Source: Marivita sp051859345
GTDB taxonomy: Bacteria; Pseudomonadota; Alphaproteobacteria; Rhodobacterales; Rhodobacteraceae
DNA length: 64,000 nucleotides
NCBI RefSeq assembly: GCF_051859345.1
Contig: NZ_JBHYFV010000002.1
Coordinates: 124,001 to 188,000 of the forward strand
Reading direction: 5' to 3'
The notes beneath the pieces were generated by a model. It did not search any database. It saw only the letters and a program-made list of their open reading frames with translations, and was not told the origin of the DNA. Both the position numbers and the translations under genes were made by a program. Positions 41,774 to 50,655 of this stretch are shown here, piece after piece. Within the stretch, counting starts at the first letter, position 1, and every line of letters starts with the position of its first letter.

Positions 41774-41799
41774 AAAAAACCCGGGCGCGAACGCCCGGG
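41774..41799 (-). terminator. Intrinsic terminator of the glnK-amtB operon
   Basis: CCCGGGCG-CGAA-CGCCCGGG (41780-41799) has an A tract on its plus-strand left side, which is a T tract for minus-strand transcripts. It therefore ends amtB transcription, and the stem may also slow mbfA transcripts arriving from the other side. Confidence 0.85.
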
Positions 41800-41834
41800 C
41801 AGTTGGTCACATAAGACTGACAGGAAGGAGGAGA

Positions 41835-43151
41835 TCAGCCTTTGGAGAATTCCGGATAGGCCTCCATGCCCAGTTCCGCCATGTCGAGACCGTTGATCTC
41901 TTCTTCTTCGCTGACACGGATACCCATGGTTGCTTTCAGGATGAACCAGAGGATCAGCGAGCCGACGAAGGTGAACACACCGTAAGCCACAATACCTGTC
42001 AGCTGTGTCATCAGGCTTGCGTCACCGTAGAAGATCACGGCGATGGTGCCCCAGATGCCTGCGAAAAGGTGGACCGGGATCGCACCGACAACGTCGTCGA
42101 TCTTGAGCTTGTCAAGGAACGGAATTGCGAAGACCACGATCACACCACCCACGGCACCGATCCAGAGCGCACCGAAGAGCGTCGGCGCAAGCGGTTCAGC
42201 CGTGATCGACACGAGGCCGGCCAAAGCGCCGTTGAGCACCATGGTCAGGTCGACCTTCTTGTAGAGAATCTGGGTCAGGATCAGAGCTGTCACAGAACCA
42301 GCAGCCGCCGCCATGTTGGTGTTGGCAAAGATGCGCGACACGTCGGACACGTCACCCACGGTGCCCATCGCAAGCTGCGAGCCACCGTTGAAGCCGAACC
42401 AACCCAGCCACAGGATGAATGTGCCGAGGGTTGCAAGAGCGAGGTTGGAGCCCGGGATCGGGTTTACCCGGCCATCCTTGTATTTGCCGATGCGCGGACC
42501 AAGCACAATCACACCAGCCAGAGCAGCCCAGCCACCGACAGAGTGAACAACAGTGGACCCAGCAAAATCGGAGAAGCCCATTTCGGACAGCCAGCCGCCA
42601 CCCCACTGCCAGGAACCCGAGATCGGGTACATGAGGCCGGTCAGGACCACCACGAAGGCAAGGAAGGGCCACAGCTTGATCCGTTCAGCCACGGCACCTG
42701 ACACGATGGACGCGGTTGCGGCAACGAACACCAGCTGGAAGAAGAAGTCAGAACCCACCGACGCATAATCAAGCGCGGCATCTGCTGCCGACACGCCCAC
42801 CGCGTCGAGCACTGTCTGGCCACCGATGGCGAAGAAGCCATTGAAGTCGCCCGGATACATCGTGTTGAAGCCAATCAGCCAGTACATGATGGCCGCGATC
42901 GAGAAGAGCGCGATGTTCTTGGTCAGCTGCATCGCCACGTTCTTGGACCGCACAAGGCCCGCTTCGAGCATGGCAAATCCGGCGGCCATGAAGAACACGA
43001 GGAACCCCGCCATCAGGAACAGCAGCGTCGTAAAGATATACGGGCCGACCTCGTCCATTGTCGGCGCGGCGGCCTCGGCCTCTTGGGCCATGCCCATCAC
43101 CGGCAACGCGATCAGCGCGGCAGCGGGCAGGAGTGTCTTGAATAGTTTCAT
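41835..43151 (-). CDS. amtB: Ammonium transporter
   Basis: This 438-aa inner-membrane ammonium channel has a cleaved signal (MKLFKTLLPAAALIALPVMGMAQ) and eleven spans. Family motifs include FMAAGFAMLEAGLVRSKN, DFAGSTVVHSVGGWAALAGVIVLGPRIGKY with the pore His, and GAIPVHLFAGIWGTIAV with the second pore His. The start at 43151 has AGGGGA upstream. It is 38 bp downstream of glnK, the usual pair in which GlnK plugs AmtB when ammonium is plentiful. Confidence 0.95.
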   Translation of the reverse strand: MKLFKTLLPAAALIALPVMGMAQEAEAAAPTMDEVGPYIFTTLLFLMAGFLVFFMAAGFAMLEAGLVRSKNVAMQLTKNIALFSIAAIMYWLIGFNTMYPGDFNGFFAIGGQTVLDAVGVSAADAALDYASVGSDFFFQLVFVAATASIVSGAVAERIKLWPFLAFVVVLTGLMYPISGSWQWGGGWLSEMGFSDFAGSTVVHSVGGWAALAGVIVLGPRIGKYKDGRVNPIPGSNLALATLGTFILWLGWFGFNGGSQLAMGTVGDVSDVSRIFANTNMAAAAGSVTALILTQILYKKVDLTMVLNGALAGLVSITAEPLAPTLFGALWIGAVGGVIVVFAIPFLDKLKIDDVVGAIPVHLFAGIWGTIAVIFYGDASLMTQLTGIVAYGVFTFVGSLILWFILKATMGIRVSEEEEINGLDMAELGMEAYPEFSKG

Positions 43152-43189
43152 CTTGGTGTTTCCCCTAATCTCTCTGTCACAGCGCTGGT

Positions 43190-43528
43190 TCAAAGCGCGT
43201 CCCCGTTGGTTTCGCCTGTACGCACGCGGATCGCCTGCTGCGCATCGAGTACGAAGATCTTGCCGTCACCGATCTTGCCGGTCCGGGCTGTTTTTGTGAT
43301 GGCTTCGATCACCTGGTCGGCCATGTCTGCGGCGACGACGATTTCGAGTTTGATCTTTGGCACGAAGTTTACCGCGTATTCTGCACCGCGATAGATTTCG
43401 GTATGGCCCGACTGAGAGCCGAACCCTTTGATCTCGGTTACCATCATGCCGCGGACGCCAATGTCTGTGAGCGCCTCGCGGACCTCTTCAAGCTTGAACG
43501 GCTTGATTGTCGCTATGATGAACTTCAC
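43190..43528 (-). CDS. glnK: Nitrogen regulatory protein P-II
   Basis: This PII signal protein is 112 aa from the GTG at 43528 (AAAGGGA site). It begins MKFIIATIKPFKLEEVREALTDIGVRGMMVTEIKG. The T-loop with the uridylylated Tyr51 (GHTEIYRGAEY) and the C-terminal ATP site (GKIGDGKIFVLDAQQAIRVRTGE) are intact. PII integrates 2-oxoglutarate, ATP and glutamine signals. Linkage to amtB marks it as GlnK rather than GlnB. Confidence 0.95.
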   Translation of the reverse strand: MKFIIATIKPFKLEEVREALTDIGVRGMMVTEIKGFGSQSGHTEIYRGAEYAVNFVPKIKLEIVVAADMADQVIEAITKTARTGKIGDGKIFVLDAQQAIRVRTGETNGDAL

Positions 43529-43638
43529 CTTGGTCCCTTTCCCTTGCAGGTCGACTGTGTTTGCAAGCGCAGAAAAGAGGCACAGCCGTCGGGAAGGAAA
43601 GGTGAGACGCCCTGTGTAAGCGGCAGCGAATTGGCAAG

Positions 43639-43663
43639 TTGCACAAATTTTGCACAATTTGCA
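43639..43663 (-). promoter_or_regulatory. Candidate NtrC-type sites upstream of glnK-amtB
   Basis: Two overlapping TTGCACAA-type repeats followed by TTTGCA form TGCAC...TTGCA dyads that resemble NtrC half-sites (TGCAC/GTGCA), about 110 bp before the glnK start. No GG/GC sigma-54 promoter is visible. In Rhodobacter, NtrC can act with the housekeeping sigma factor, which would fit. Confidence 0.45.
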
Positions 43664-43778
43664 GCTTTTGATTACTTTTTATGCAATTAAAAAACCAAGT
43701 AACCTGTTAGAGGACGGTCCACATCGACAGTGAAAACCTCTAAAATACAAAAAAAGAGCAGCATCACAGGCGGTCGGC

Positions 43779-45944
43779 ATGACTGATTCACGACGCGGTA
43801 AGAACCGTCTGGTCGCAGACCGGCGATACCCGAAAAAACCAACCAAGACAGGCAAGCCCCGCAAGGCGGCACCTGCCAAGCGCAAGACGGCCAGGCCAAA
43901 GGCCAGGCGTGGCGGGATCGTCGGCTTCTTCGGCCGCATCATCAGCTGGGTGTTTCGGTTTTTCTTCCGGCTGTTCCTGCGCGCGGGAATTGTTGCCGCC
44001 CTGATCATCGCCGGTTTTGTCGGCTATGAATACACAACGCTGCCCGAGGCTTCAAAGGCTCTGGACGGACGCGCGCGCGGGTCTGTGCAACTTTTGGATC
44101 GTGACGGCGTCGCGTTCGCCTGGCGTGGCGATCAGTTTGGCGGCGTGGTGACAGCGGACACCGTGTCGCCCCATCTCAAGAACGCGGTTGTCGCAACCGA
44201 AGACCGCAGGTTCTACAGCCATTTCGGGATCTCACCGCGTGGCGTTGCATCCGCTGTGCGCATCAACCTTTCTGAAGGGCGCGGCCCTTTGTCCGGTCAT
44301 GGTGGATCGACGATCACGCAGCAGACCGCGAAACTTTTGTGCCTTGGCGTCGAATACGATCCTGAAGACTGGAAGAACGAGGCCGAATATGTGGCCGACT
44401 GTCGGCAGGGGTCGCTGTTTCGCAAAGGCAAGGAAGCGATCTATGCGCTGGCGATGGAGGTCAAGTACAGCAAGGACGAGATCCTTTCGATCTATCTGAA
44501 CCGCGCCTATATGGGCGGCGGGGCGTATGGTGCTGCCGCAGCTGCCGAACGCTATTTCTCCAAACCAGCCTCGGCCCTGACACCGCAGGAAGGCGCGATG
44601 ATCGCCGGATTGCTGACCGCTCCATCCAGCCTTGCGCCCACGTCGAACCTTGAGCGATCCCAGGCCCGCGCGGCGACTGTGCTGCGCCTGATGAACGAAC
44701 AGGGATACCTGACGGATGAGCAAACCCGCGCAGCGCAGTCCAATCCGGCAGAGCTTTCGGACAAGGCCAAAACCCAGACCGGCGGTTATTTCGCGGATTG
44801 GGTCATGCAATCCGGCCCCGATTTCTTTACCCGCGACACAACCGAAGATGTGATTATCTCGACCACTCTGGATCAGCGCATTCAGAAGGCCGTCGAAGCG
44901 GCCATCAAAGAGGTGTTCACCACCAAGGTGCGGGAAGGATCCAAGGCGCAAGCCGCGATTGTAGTGATGTCCGCAGATGGCGCGGTGCGCGGCATGGTCG
45001 GCGGCAGACAGACCAACGTGTCCGGCGTCTTCAACCGCGCGACACAGGCCAAGCGGCAGACCGGATCGGCGTTCAAACCCTTTGTCTACGCAACTGCACT
45101 TGAGCTGGGTTACAGCCCGTATGACACCGTGCAGGATGAACCCTTCTGCATGAACATCCCCGGTTCCGGCCAATGGTGCCCCGAGAACTATTCCCGCAAT
45201 TACAGCGGGTCTGTCACGCTGGTGGACGCCCTGGCCAAAAGCCTGAACATCCCTGCGGTCAAGATCTCGGAATCCGTGGGCCGCGATCTGGTGCGAAAAG
45301 TGTCCGAGGATTTCGGCATCGACAGCGCGTTGACCGACACACCTGCCTTGGCTCTCGGAGCATCAGAGGCGTCGGTTCTGGAAATGACCGGCGCGTATGC
45401 GGGCATTTTGAACGGCGGATCCTCTGTCACACCCTATGGGTTAAAGGAGCTGCGCCTTGTCGGGGAAGACGCGCCGATGATGGGCAGCGGCGGCGGTATT
45501 GGCGAGCGGGTGATCAATGAACAAGCCGCCCGTCAGTTGATCTGGATGATGGAGAAGGTGGTCTCGACCGGAACCGGGGGGCGCGCCAAGCTGGGTGAAC
45601 GGCAGGTTGCGGGCAAAACCGGCACAACGCAGGCCGCGCGGGACGCGTGGTTTATCGGCTTTACCGCCGATTACGTCGCCGGTGTCTGGATGGGGTATGA
45701 CGACAACACCCCCCTGACCGGTGTGACAGGAAGTGGCCTGCCCGCAGAAATCTGGCACGAAGTCATGATGCGGGTGCATGAGGGTCTTCCGGTCAAACCC
45801 CTGCCGATGATCGCCCCCGAACCGCCCCGCCAGGTGGCACAGCCGCAGCGCGAGCCACAGCAACAAGCCCCCCAACGCGGTGGTGGCAATGCACTTGAGA
45901 ATGCGTTGAACCAGTTGTTGCGCGATATTCTGGGTGGCAACTGA
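43779..45944 (+). CDS. Class A penicillin-binding protein (PBP1-type)
   Basis: This 721-aa bifunctional peptidoglycan synthase has a basic cytosolic tail and a membrane anchor (about 60-85). The GT51 glycosyltransferase domain (about 90-270) carries the catalytic Glu141 in VATEDRRFYSHFGISPRG and GHGGSTITQQTAK. The transpeptidase domain (about 330-660) carries Ser430 in RQTGSAFKPFVY, the SxN in AKSLNIPAV, and GKTGTTQAARDAWFIGFT. The Gln/Pro-rich tail is low complexity. It lacks extra OB insertions, so it is shorter than PBP1A of E. coli and closer to PBP2D-like alphaproteobacterial enzymes. Confidence 0.93.
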   Translation: MTDSRRGKNRLVADRRYPKKPTKTGKPRKAAPAKRKTARPKARRGGIVGFFGRIISWVFRFFFRLFLRAGIVAALIIAGFVGYEYTTLPEASKALDGRARGSVQLLDRDGVAFAWRGDQFGGVVTADTVSPHLKNAVVATEDRRFYSHFGISPRGVASAVRINLSEGRGPLSGHGGSTITQQTAKLLCLGVEYDPEDWKNEAEYVADCRQGSLFRKGKEAIYALAMEVKYSKDEILSIYLNRAYMGGGAYGAAAAAERYFSKPASALTPQEGAMIAGLLTAPSSLAPTSNLERSQARAATVLRLMNEQGYLTDEQTRAAQSNPAELSDKAKTQTGGYFADWVMQSGPDFFTRDTTEDVIISTTLDQRIQKAVEAAIKEVFTTKVREGSKAQAAIVVMSADGAVRGMVGGRQTNVSGVFNRATQAKRQTGSAFKPFVYATALELGYSPYDTVQDEPFCMNIPGSGQWCPENYSRNYSGSVTLVDALAKSLNIPAVKISESVGRDLVRKVSEDFGIDSALTDTPALALGASEASVLEMTGAYAGILNGGSSVTPYGLKELRLVGEDAPMMGSGGGIGERVINEQAARQLIWMMEKVVSTGTGGRAKLGERQVAGKTGTTQAARDAWFIGFTADYVAGVWMGYDDNTPLTGVTGSGLPAEIWHEVMMRVHEGLPVKPLPMIAPEPPRQVAQPQREPQQQAPQRGGGNALENALNQLLRDILGGN

Positions 45945-46013
45945 TCGGACCCGAGCCGGCGAAATCTGCGCCCAGCCCTCTTCCCATTTGGCGCGGCGCG
46001 CAATAGCGTCCCG

Positions 46014-46041
46014 CCAACATTACAAGGCCAACATTACAAGG
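46014..46041 (+). repeat. 14-bp perfect tandem duplication in the leader of the RidA-like gene
   Basis: CCAACATTACAAGG occurs twice head to tail, ending 10 nt before the ATG at 46052. Only the second copy, extended as AAGGGAAG, is spaced as a ribosome-binding site. Looks like recent slippage or duplication. Confidence 0.85.
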
Positions 46042-46051
46042 GAAGAACACC

Positions 46052-46513
46052 ATGACCAACGCCATCGAAGCACGCCTTGCAGAGCTTGGACTGACATTGC
46101 CCGACGCCCCGGCCCCCGCCGCAAACTATGTGCCATTCGTGAAGACCGGGAACCAGGTTTATGTGTCCGGACAGCTTCCGACCGGGCCGGATGGTCTGGT
46201 CAAAGGGAAATTGGGGGCCGATCTTGATGCGGACGCAGGTGCTGCTGCGGCCAAGTACTGCGCTTTGGCGTTGCTGTCGCAAGCGCGCAAGGCAGCGGAT
46301 GGCGATCTGAGCCGTGTGCGCGTTCTCAAACTGGTGGGTTTCGTAAATTCGACCGCCGATTTCGGGGACCAGCCGAAAGTGGTGAATGGCGCGTCTGACC
46401 TCATGGTCGAAGTGCTTGGTGAAAACGGTCGCCATGCGCGCTCGGCGGTGTCGGCGGCATCCCTGCCGTTCGGTGTTGCGGTCGAGATCGAAGGCATCTT
46501 CGAGATCGTATGA
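46052..46513 (+). CDS. RidA/YjgF-family protein
   Basis: This 153-aa member of the RidA superfamily, many of which hydrolyse reactive enamine/imine intermediates, contains NQVYVSGQLPTGPDGL, VRVLKLVGFVNSTADFGDQPKV and GRHARSAVSAASLPFGVAVEIEGIFEI. The conserved Arg in HARSAV that binds the substrate carboxylate is present. It is of the longer YjgH-like subgroup, so activity on 2-aminoacrylate is not certain. It overlaps the next gene by ATGA. Confidence 0.88.
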   Translation: MTNAIEARLAELGLTLPDAPAPAANYVPFVKTGNQVYVSGQLPTGPDGLVKGKLGADLDADAGAAAAKYCALALLSQARKAADGDLSRVRVLKLVGFVNSTADFGDQPKVVNGASDLMVEVLGENGRHARSAVSAASLPFGVAVEIEGIFEIV

Positions 46514-47265
46514 CACCGCTGCCATCCGCCTTTCTGACGCGGCCCATCGCGCATCGCGGCTATCACGACAAGGCAAAGGGGCGGATTGAAAACAGCCCGT
46601 CGGCCTTTGCCGCAGCGACCGACGCCGGATATGGAATCGAACTGGACCTGCAACTGTCGCGCGATGGTATGCCGATGGTCTTCCACGACGATCTGCTTGA
46701 CCGACTGACCGCAGAGACAGGCAGGGTGCGCGAGCGGGATGCCATCGACTTGCAGGGCATCACACTCAAGGGTGGCATCGAAACGATTCCGACATTGCGG
46801 GATGTTCTGCGCCAGGTGAACGGCAAGGTGCCCCTGCTGATCGAACTGAAGGACCAACAGGGCCAGATGCTTGGCTCTGATGGCGCCCTCGAAGCAGCGA
46901 CAGTTGCGGCTCTCAAAGGGTATGATGGCCCAGTCGCGCTCATGTCCTTCAATCCGCACATGGTTGCACATCTGAACGAGATCTGTCCCGAGATGCCGCG
47001 CGGGCTGGTGACATCCGCCTTTCGCAAGATCGACGAATCGCATGTGCCTGTCGAAAACCGCGCGCGTCTGGCTGGTATCCCGGATTTCGAACGTGTCGGT
47101 GCGGGGTTCATCAGCCATGACCACACCAATCTCGATGCACCGCGGGTCGAACAGCTCAAGGCGCAAGGTGTGCCCGTTCTGTGCTGGACTATCCGCAGCG
47201 CCGAGCAGGAGCATCTGGCGCGCAAGCTTGCCGACAACATCACCTTTGAAGGCTACCCGGCTTGA
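46510..47265 (+). CDS. Glycerophosphodiester phosphodiesterase
   Basis: This 251-aa GDPD-family TIM barrel has the N-terminal catalytic RPIAHRGYHDKAKGRIENSPSAFAAATDAGYGIELDLQLSRDGMPMVFHDDLLDRLT, including the two His and the Glu/Asp metal ligands. There is no signal peptide, so it acts in the cytosol (like UgpQ), releasing glycerol-3-phosphate from deacylated phospholipids. Some homologues act on betaine lipids. It is coupled to the RidA-like gene. Confidence 0.9.
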   Translation: MTPLPSAFLTRPIAHRGYHDKAKGRIENSPSAFAAATDAGYGIELDLQLSRDGMPMVFHDDLLDRLTAETGRVRERDAIDLQGITLKGGIETIPTLRDVLRQVNGKVPLLIELKDQQGQMLGSDGALEAATVAALKGYDGPVALMSFNPHMVAHLNEICPEMPRGLVTSAFRKIDESHVPVENRARLAGIPDFERVGAGFISHDHTNLDAPRVEQLKAQGVPVLCWTIRSAEQEHLARKLADNITFEGYPA

Positions 47266-47313
47266 ACCACGCCTGATCAGGACCAAGTACCAAGGCGTAA
47301 CCAAGGAACGGAC

Positions 47314-48513
47314 ATGTCCGACCCAGCTCACGCGCCCACCATTGGCATCACTATGCACAGCTCTCTGGCGCAGATCGCACCAGAGGATTGGGATTCCTGT
47401 GCCTGCCCCGAAGTGGCGGATGGTGGACGCGCCTTTGATCCGTTCACCACGCATCGCTGGTTGAGCGCCTTCGAGGACAGCCGCTCTGTCGGCACCGGTA
47501 CAGGGTGGGATCCGCGATACATGACCGCCGAGATGGATGGCCAGATCATCGCCTGTGCGCCGCTTTATGCCAAAAGCCACAGTCAGGGTGAATATATCTT
47601 TGACCACAATTGGGCGCATGCCTGGGAACGCGCCGGTGGACGGTATTATCCGAAGCTTCAGATCGCTGTGCCGTTCACCCCTGCCACGGGACGGCGTTTC
47701 CTGACGCGACCGGGGTTTGAGGCCGAAGGGATCAGCGCACTGGTCCAGGGGGCGATCCAGGTGACGGCTGACAATAATCTGTCGTCCTTGCACATCACCT
47801 TCTGCACCGAAGCCGAAGCGATTGCAGGTGAGCAGATTGGCCTTTTGCGCCGCCGCACACAGCAATACCATTGGGAAAACCGGGGCTATTCGGATTTTGA
47901 CGCCTTTCTGGGGGATCTGAGTTCACGCAAACGCAAGACCATCCGCAAGGAACGTGACCGCGCGCAGGGCTTTGGCGGAACCATCCATCAGTTCACCGGA
48001 GATCAGATTCAGCCGGAACACTGGGACGCGTTCTGGCAGTTCTATCAGGACACCGGCGCGCGCAAGTGGGGGACACCCTATCTGTCCCGCAAGTTCTTTG
48101 ACCTTGCCCACGCGCGCCTGCGTGATGACATTCTGTTGATCATGGCCGAACGCGACGGTGAATGGATCGCGGGTGCGCTGAACGTGATTGGGCGCGATAC
48201 GCTTTACGGACGCTACTGGGGCTGCAAAGAAGATCACCCGTGTCTTCACTTCGAATTGTGTTACTATCAGGCGATGGACTATGCCATTGCGCATGGTCAG
48301 TCCCGTGTCGAGGCGGGCGCGCAGGGCGAACACAAACTGTCACGCGGATATTTGCCGGTTTACACACATTCCCTGCATTGGATCGCCGATTCCGGCTTCT
48401 CGGACGCTGTGGCGCATTTTCTTGAGGCCGAAGCGAAGGCCGTTGATGAAGACATCGAGGTTCTGACCGGATACGGTCCGTTCCGAAAAAGCCAAATCGA
48501 GGACCATGAATGA
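47314..48513 (+). CDS. GNAT/FemAB-like acyltransferase (DUF482)
   Basis: This 399-aa cytosolic protein of the COG3146/DUF482 group has double GNAT folds related to FemAB peptidyltransferases. Recognisable stretches are FDHNWAHAWERAGGRYYPKLQIAVPFTPATGRRFL, FLGDLSSRKRKTIRKERDRAQ and RVEAGAQGEHKLSRGYLPVYTHSLHWI. The family is loosely labelled peptidoglycan-recognition or biosynthesis, but no activity is established. It is coupled to phhB through ATGA. Confidence 0.87.
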   Translation: MSDPAHAPTIGITMHSSLAQIAPEDWDSCACPEVADGGRAFDPFTTHRWLSAFEDSRSVGTGTGWDPRYMTAEMDGQIIACAPLYAKSHSQGEYIFDHNWAHAWERAGGRYYPKLQIAVPFTPATGRRFLTRPGFEAEGISALVQGAIQVTADNNLSSLHITFCTEAEAIAGEQIGLLRRRTQQYHWENRGYSDFDAFLGDLSSRKRKTIRKERDRAQGFGGTIHQFTGDQIQPEHWDAFWQFYQDTGARKWGTPYLSRKFFDLAHARLRDDILLIMAERDGEWIAGALNVIGRDTLYGRYWGCKEDHPCLHFELCYYQAMDYAIAHGQSRVEAGAQGEHKLSRGYLPVYTHSLHWIADSGFSDAVAHFLEAEAKAVDEDIEVLTGYGPFRKSQIEDHE

Positions 48514-48800
48514 CCGAGAAACTTTCCGACACCGCACGCAAAACAGTTCTCGAACCGCTGCTTGACGCAGGGTGGGCGCTGGATGAAAATCGAGATGCGA
48601 TCAACAAGACCTTTACGTTCAAGGACTTCACAGAAGCCTTCAGCTGGATGACACGCGCCGCGTTGTGGGCGGAAAAATGGGATCATCACCCCGAATGGAA
48701 AAACGTCTACAACAAAGTCGATGTGACGTTGACCACCCATGACGTGGATGGGCTGTCTTCGCTGGACGCAAAACTGGCGCGAAAACTCGATTCACTGTGA
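48510..48800 (+). CDS. phhB: 4a-hydroxytetrahydrobiopterin dehydratase (pterin carbinolamine dehydratase)
   Basis: PCD recycles the pterin cofactor of aromatic amino-acid hydroxylases. The 96-aa protein shows the signature HHPEWKNVYNKVDVTLTTHDVDGLSSLDAKLA with the paired His and the later His of the active site. No phenylalanine hydroxylase is adjacent; in this group the protein is often present without it and may serve molybdopterin or folate pterins. Confidence 0.93.
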   Translation: MTEKLSDTARKTVLEPLLDAGWALDENRDAINKTFTFKDFTEAFSWMTRAALWAEKWDHHPEWKNVYNKVDVTLTTHDVDGLSSLDAKLARKLDSL

Positions 48801-48895
48801 CAAAGCATCCATCAGGTTGGGCAATCCCGTCTGCCCCGATTTGAGCGGTACTTTTTGCGTTCCCTCGCCCTTAGCGTTCGCCTAACCTGCCCACA

Positions 48896-49843
48896 ATGCT
48901 GGGGTATATTCTCAAACGACTGGTGTCGCTGGCCATAAGCCTTGTTGTGGCCTCGATGGTCATTTTTGCCGTTGTGGAAATCGCTCCCGGCGACCCGGCC
49001 AGCTTTATGCTTGGCATCAACGCGCAGCCTGACACGATTGACGCCCTACGCTCCGAACTGGGCCTAGATCAGTCGAAACTGGACCGATATCTCAGCTGGG
49101 TCGGCGGGATGCTGAGCGGCGACTTCGGGATGTCCTATACCTACCGCACGCCCGTGGCGCAGATGATCGCGGATCGGATGTGGGTGTCCCTGCCGCTGGC
49201 GCTCTATGCCCTGACGCTGTCCACGCTGATCGCCTTTCCTGCCGGTATCTTTGCCGCCGCGCGCCGTGGTGGTCCCGGAGATCTGGGCGTCATGGGCGCA
49301 ACCCAGCTGGGTGTTGCGATTCCGAATTTCTGGTTTGCCATGATGCTGGTGCTGATCTTTGCGATCAACCTGCGCTGGTTCAGCGCCGGCGGATTTCCCG
49401 GATGGGACACCGGGGTCTGGCTTGGCCTAAAGTCACTGACCCTGCCTGCCATTGCACTTGCCCTGCCACAAGCGGCGATCCTGACCCGCGTGATGCGGTC
49501 GTCATTGCTTGACATCCTTGGCGAAGATTTCATGCGCACTGCCCGCGCGAAAGGACTGTCCAGCCGACAGGCATTGTGGCGGCACGGGCTGCGCAATGCG
49601 CTGATTCCAGTGCTGACGATCATCGGCCTGCAATTCGCCTTTTTGCTTGCGGGTGCGATCATCATCGAACAGGTGTTCTTCCTGCCCGGCCTTGGGCGTT
49701 TGATCTTTCAGGCGATCACCCAGCGTGACCTGATCGTGGTGGAATCCGTGGTGATGCTGCTGGTCTTTGCGGTCATCATGGTGAACTTCCTTGTCGATCT
49801 GGCCTATGCCGCCGTCGATCCCCGGCTGAGAACCCGGACATGA
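48896..49843 (+). CDS. Peptide-type ABC transporter permease (DppB-like)
   Basis: This 315-aa permease begins MLGYILKRLVSLAISLVVASMVIFAVVEIAPGDPA, the standard DppB/OppB N-terminus, followed by six spans and the ATPase-contact loop EDFMRTARAKGLSSRQALWRHGLRNALIPVLT. It starts an operon with a second permease and a double ATPase but no solute-binding protein. Substrates of this class include di- and oligopeptides, nickel, opines and glutathione, and the substrate here is unknown. Confidence 0.9.
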   Translation: MLGYILKRLVSLAISLVVASMVIFAVVEIAPGDPASFMLGINAQPDTIDALRSELGLDQSKLDRYLSWVGGMLSGDFGMSYTYRTPVAQMIADRMWVSLPLALYALTLSTLIAFPAGIFAAARRGGPGDLGVMGATQLGVAIPNFWFAMMLVLIFAINLRWFSAGGFPGWDTGVWLGLKSLTLPAIALALPQAAILTRVMRSSLLDILGEDFMRTARAKGLSSRQALWRHGLRNALIPVLTIIGLQFAFLLAGAIIIEQVFFLPGLGRLIFQAITQRDLIVVESVVMLLVFAVIMVNFLVDLAYAAVDPRLRTRT

Positions 49844-50655
49844 GCCGCAACCTGATCCTCGGTGGTATGCTCACTGCGATTTTTGTCGTCGCAACGCTGC
49901 TTTCTTTCGTCTGGACACCGGCAAGCGTTGAAGCCATCGACATTGCCAACCGCCTCAAACCGCCCAGTGCGGCGAACCTTCTGGGCACCGACCATTTCGG
50001 ACGCGATATCCTGTCGATGCTCATGGTCGGCGCGCGCACTTCGATTGCGGTCGCCCTGGTGGCTGTCGGCATCGGCATGGGCCTTGGTGTCCCTTTGGGC
50101 CTAGCCGCCGCTGCAAGACGGGGCAGCCTTCTGGACGAGGTCATCATGCGCACGAATGATCTGATCTTTGCCTTTCCGTCGCTGGTCATTGCCATTCTGA
50201 TCACCGCCGTCTTCGGCCCATCCGCCACCAATGCGATCATCGCCATCGGCATCTTCAACATCCCGGTCTTTGCCCGCATCACGCGCGGCGCGGCGCTTAG
50301 CCTCTGGAAGCGCGAATTCATCATGGCGGCACAGGTGGCCGGCAAGACCCGCACCCGGATCAGCGTTGAACACATCCTGCCCAATGTCGCCAACCTGCTG
50401 ATTGTGCAGGGCACCATCCAGTTCAGCCTTGGCATCCTTGCCGAAGCGGGGCTCAGTTATGTGGGCCTTGGCGCGCAGCCTCCGATCCCAAGCTGGGGGC
50501 GTATGCTGGCCGATGCGCAGACCATGGTATCGCTGGCACCGCATGTGGCGCTGATCCCCGGCCTGACCATCGTGGCGATGGTGCTGGGGCTGAACCTGCT
50601 GGGCGACGGGCTGCGAGATGCGCTTGATCCTCGGCTCCGGGTGGTGCGGACATGA
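49840..50655 (+). CDS. Peptide-type ABC transporter permease (DppC-like)
   Basis: This 271-aa partner permease contains the DppC hallmark NLLGTDHFGRDILSMLMVGARTSIAVALVAVGIG and the EAA loop REFIMAAQVAGKTRTRISVEHILPNVANLL. It overlaps both neighbours by 4 nt (ATGA), so stoichiometric synthesis is expected. The N-terminus is shorter than in E. coli DppC. Confidence 0.9.
   Translation: MSRNLILGGMLTAIFVVATLLSFVWTPASVEAIDIANRLKPPSAANLLGTDHFGRDILSMLMVGARTSIAVALVAVGIGMGLGVPLGLAAAARRGSLLDEVIMRTNDLIFAFPSLVIAILITAVFGPSATNAIIAIGIFNIPVFARITRGAALSLWKREFIMAAQVAGKTRTRISVEHILPNVANLLIVQGTIQFSLGILAEAGLSYVGLGAQPPIPSWGRMLADAQTMVSLAPHVALIPGLTIVAMVLGLNLLGDGLRDALDPRLRVVRT

Noticed and set aside
43528..43779. Sigma-54 promoter before glnK
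   Set aside because: No TGGC-N8-TTGC-type element was found on the minus strand in the leader.
46159..47871. A 570-codon minus-strand frame
   Set aside because: It lies opposite the RidA-like, GDPD and acyltransferase genes, all of which have clear motifs.
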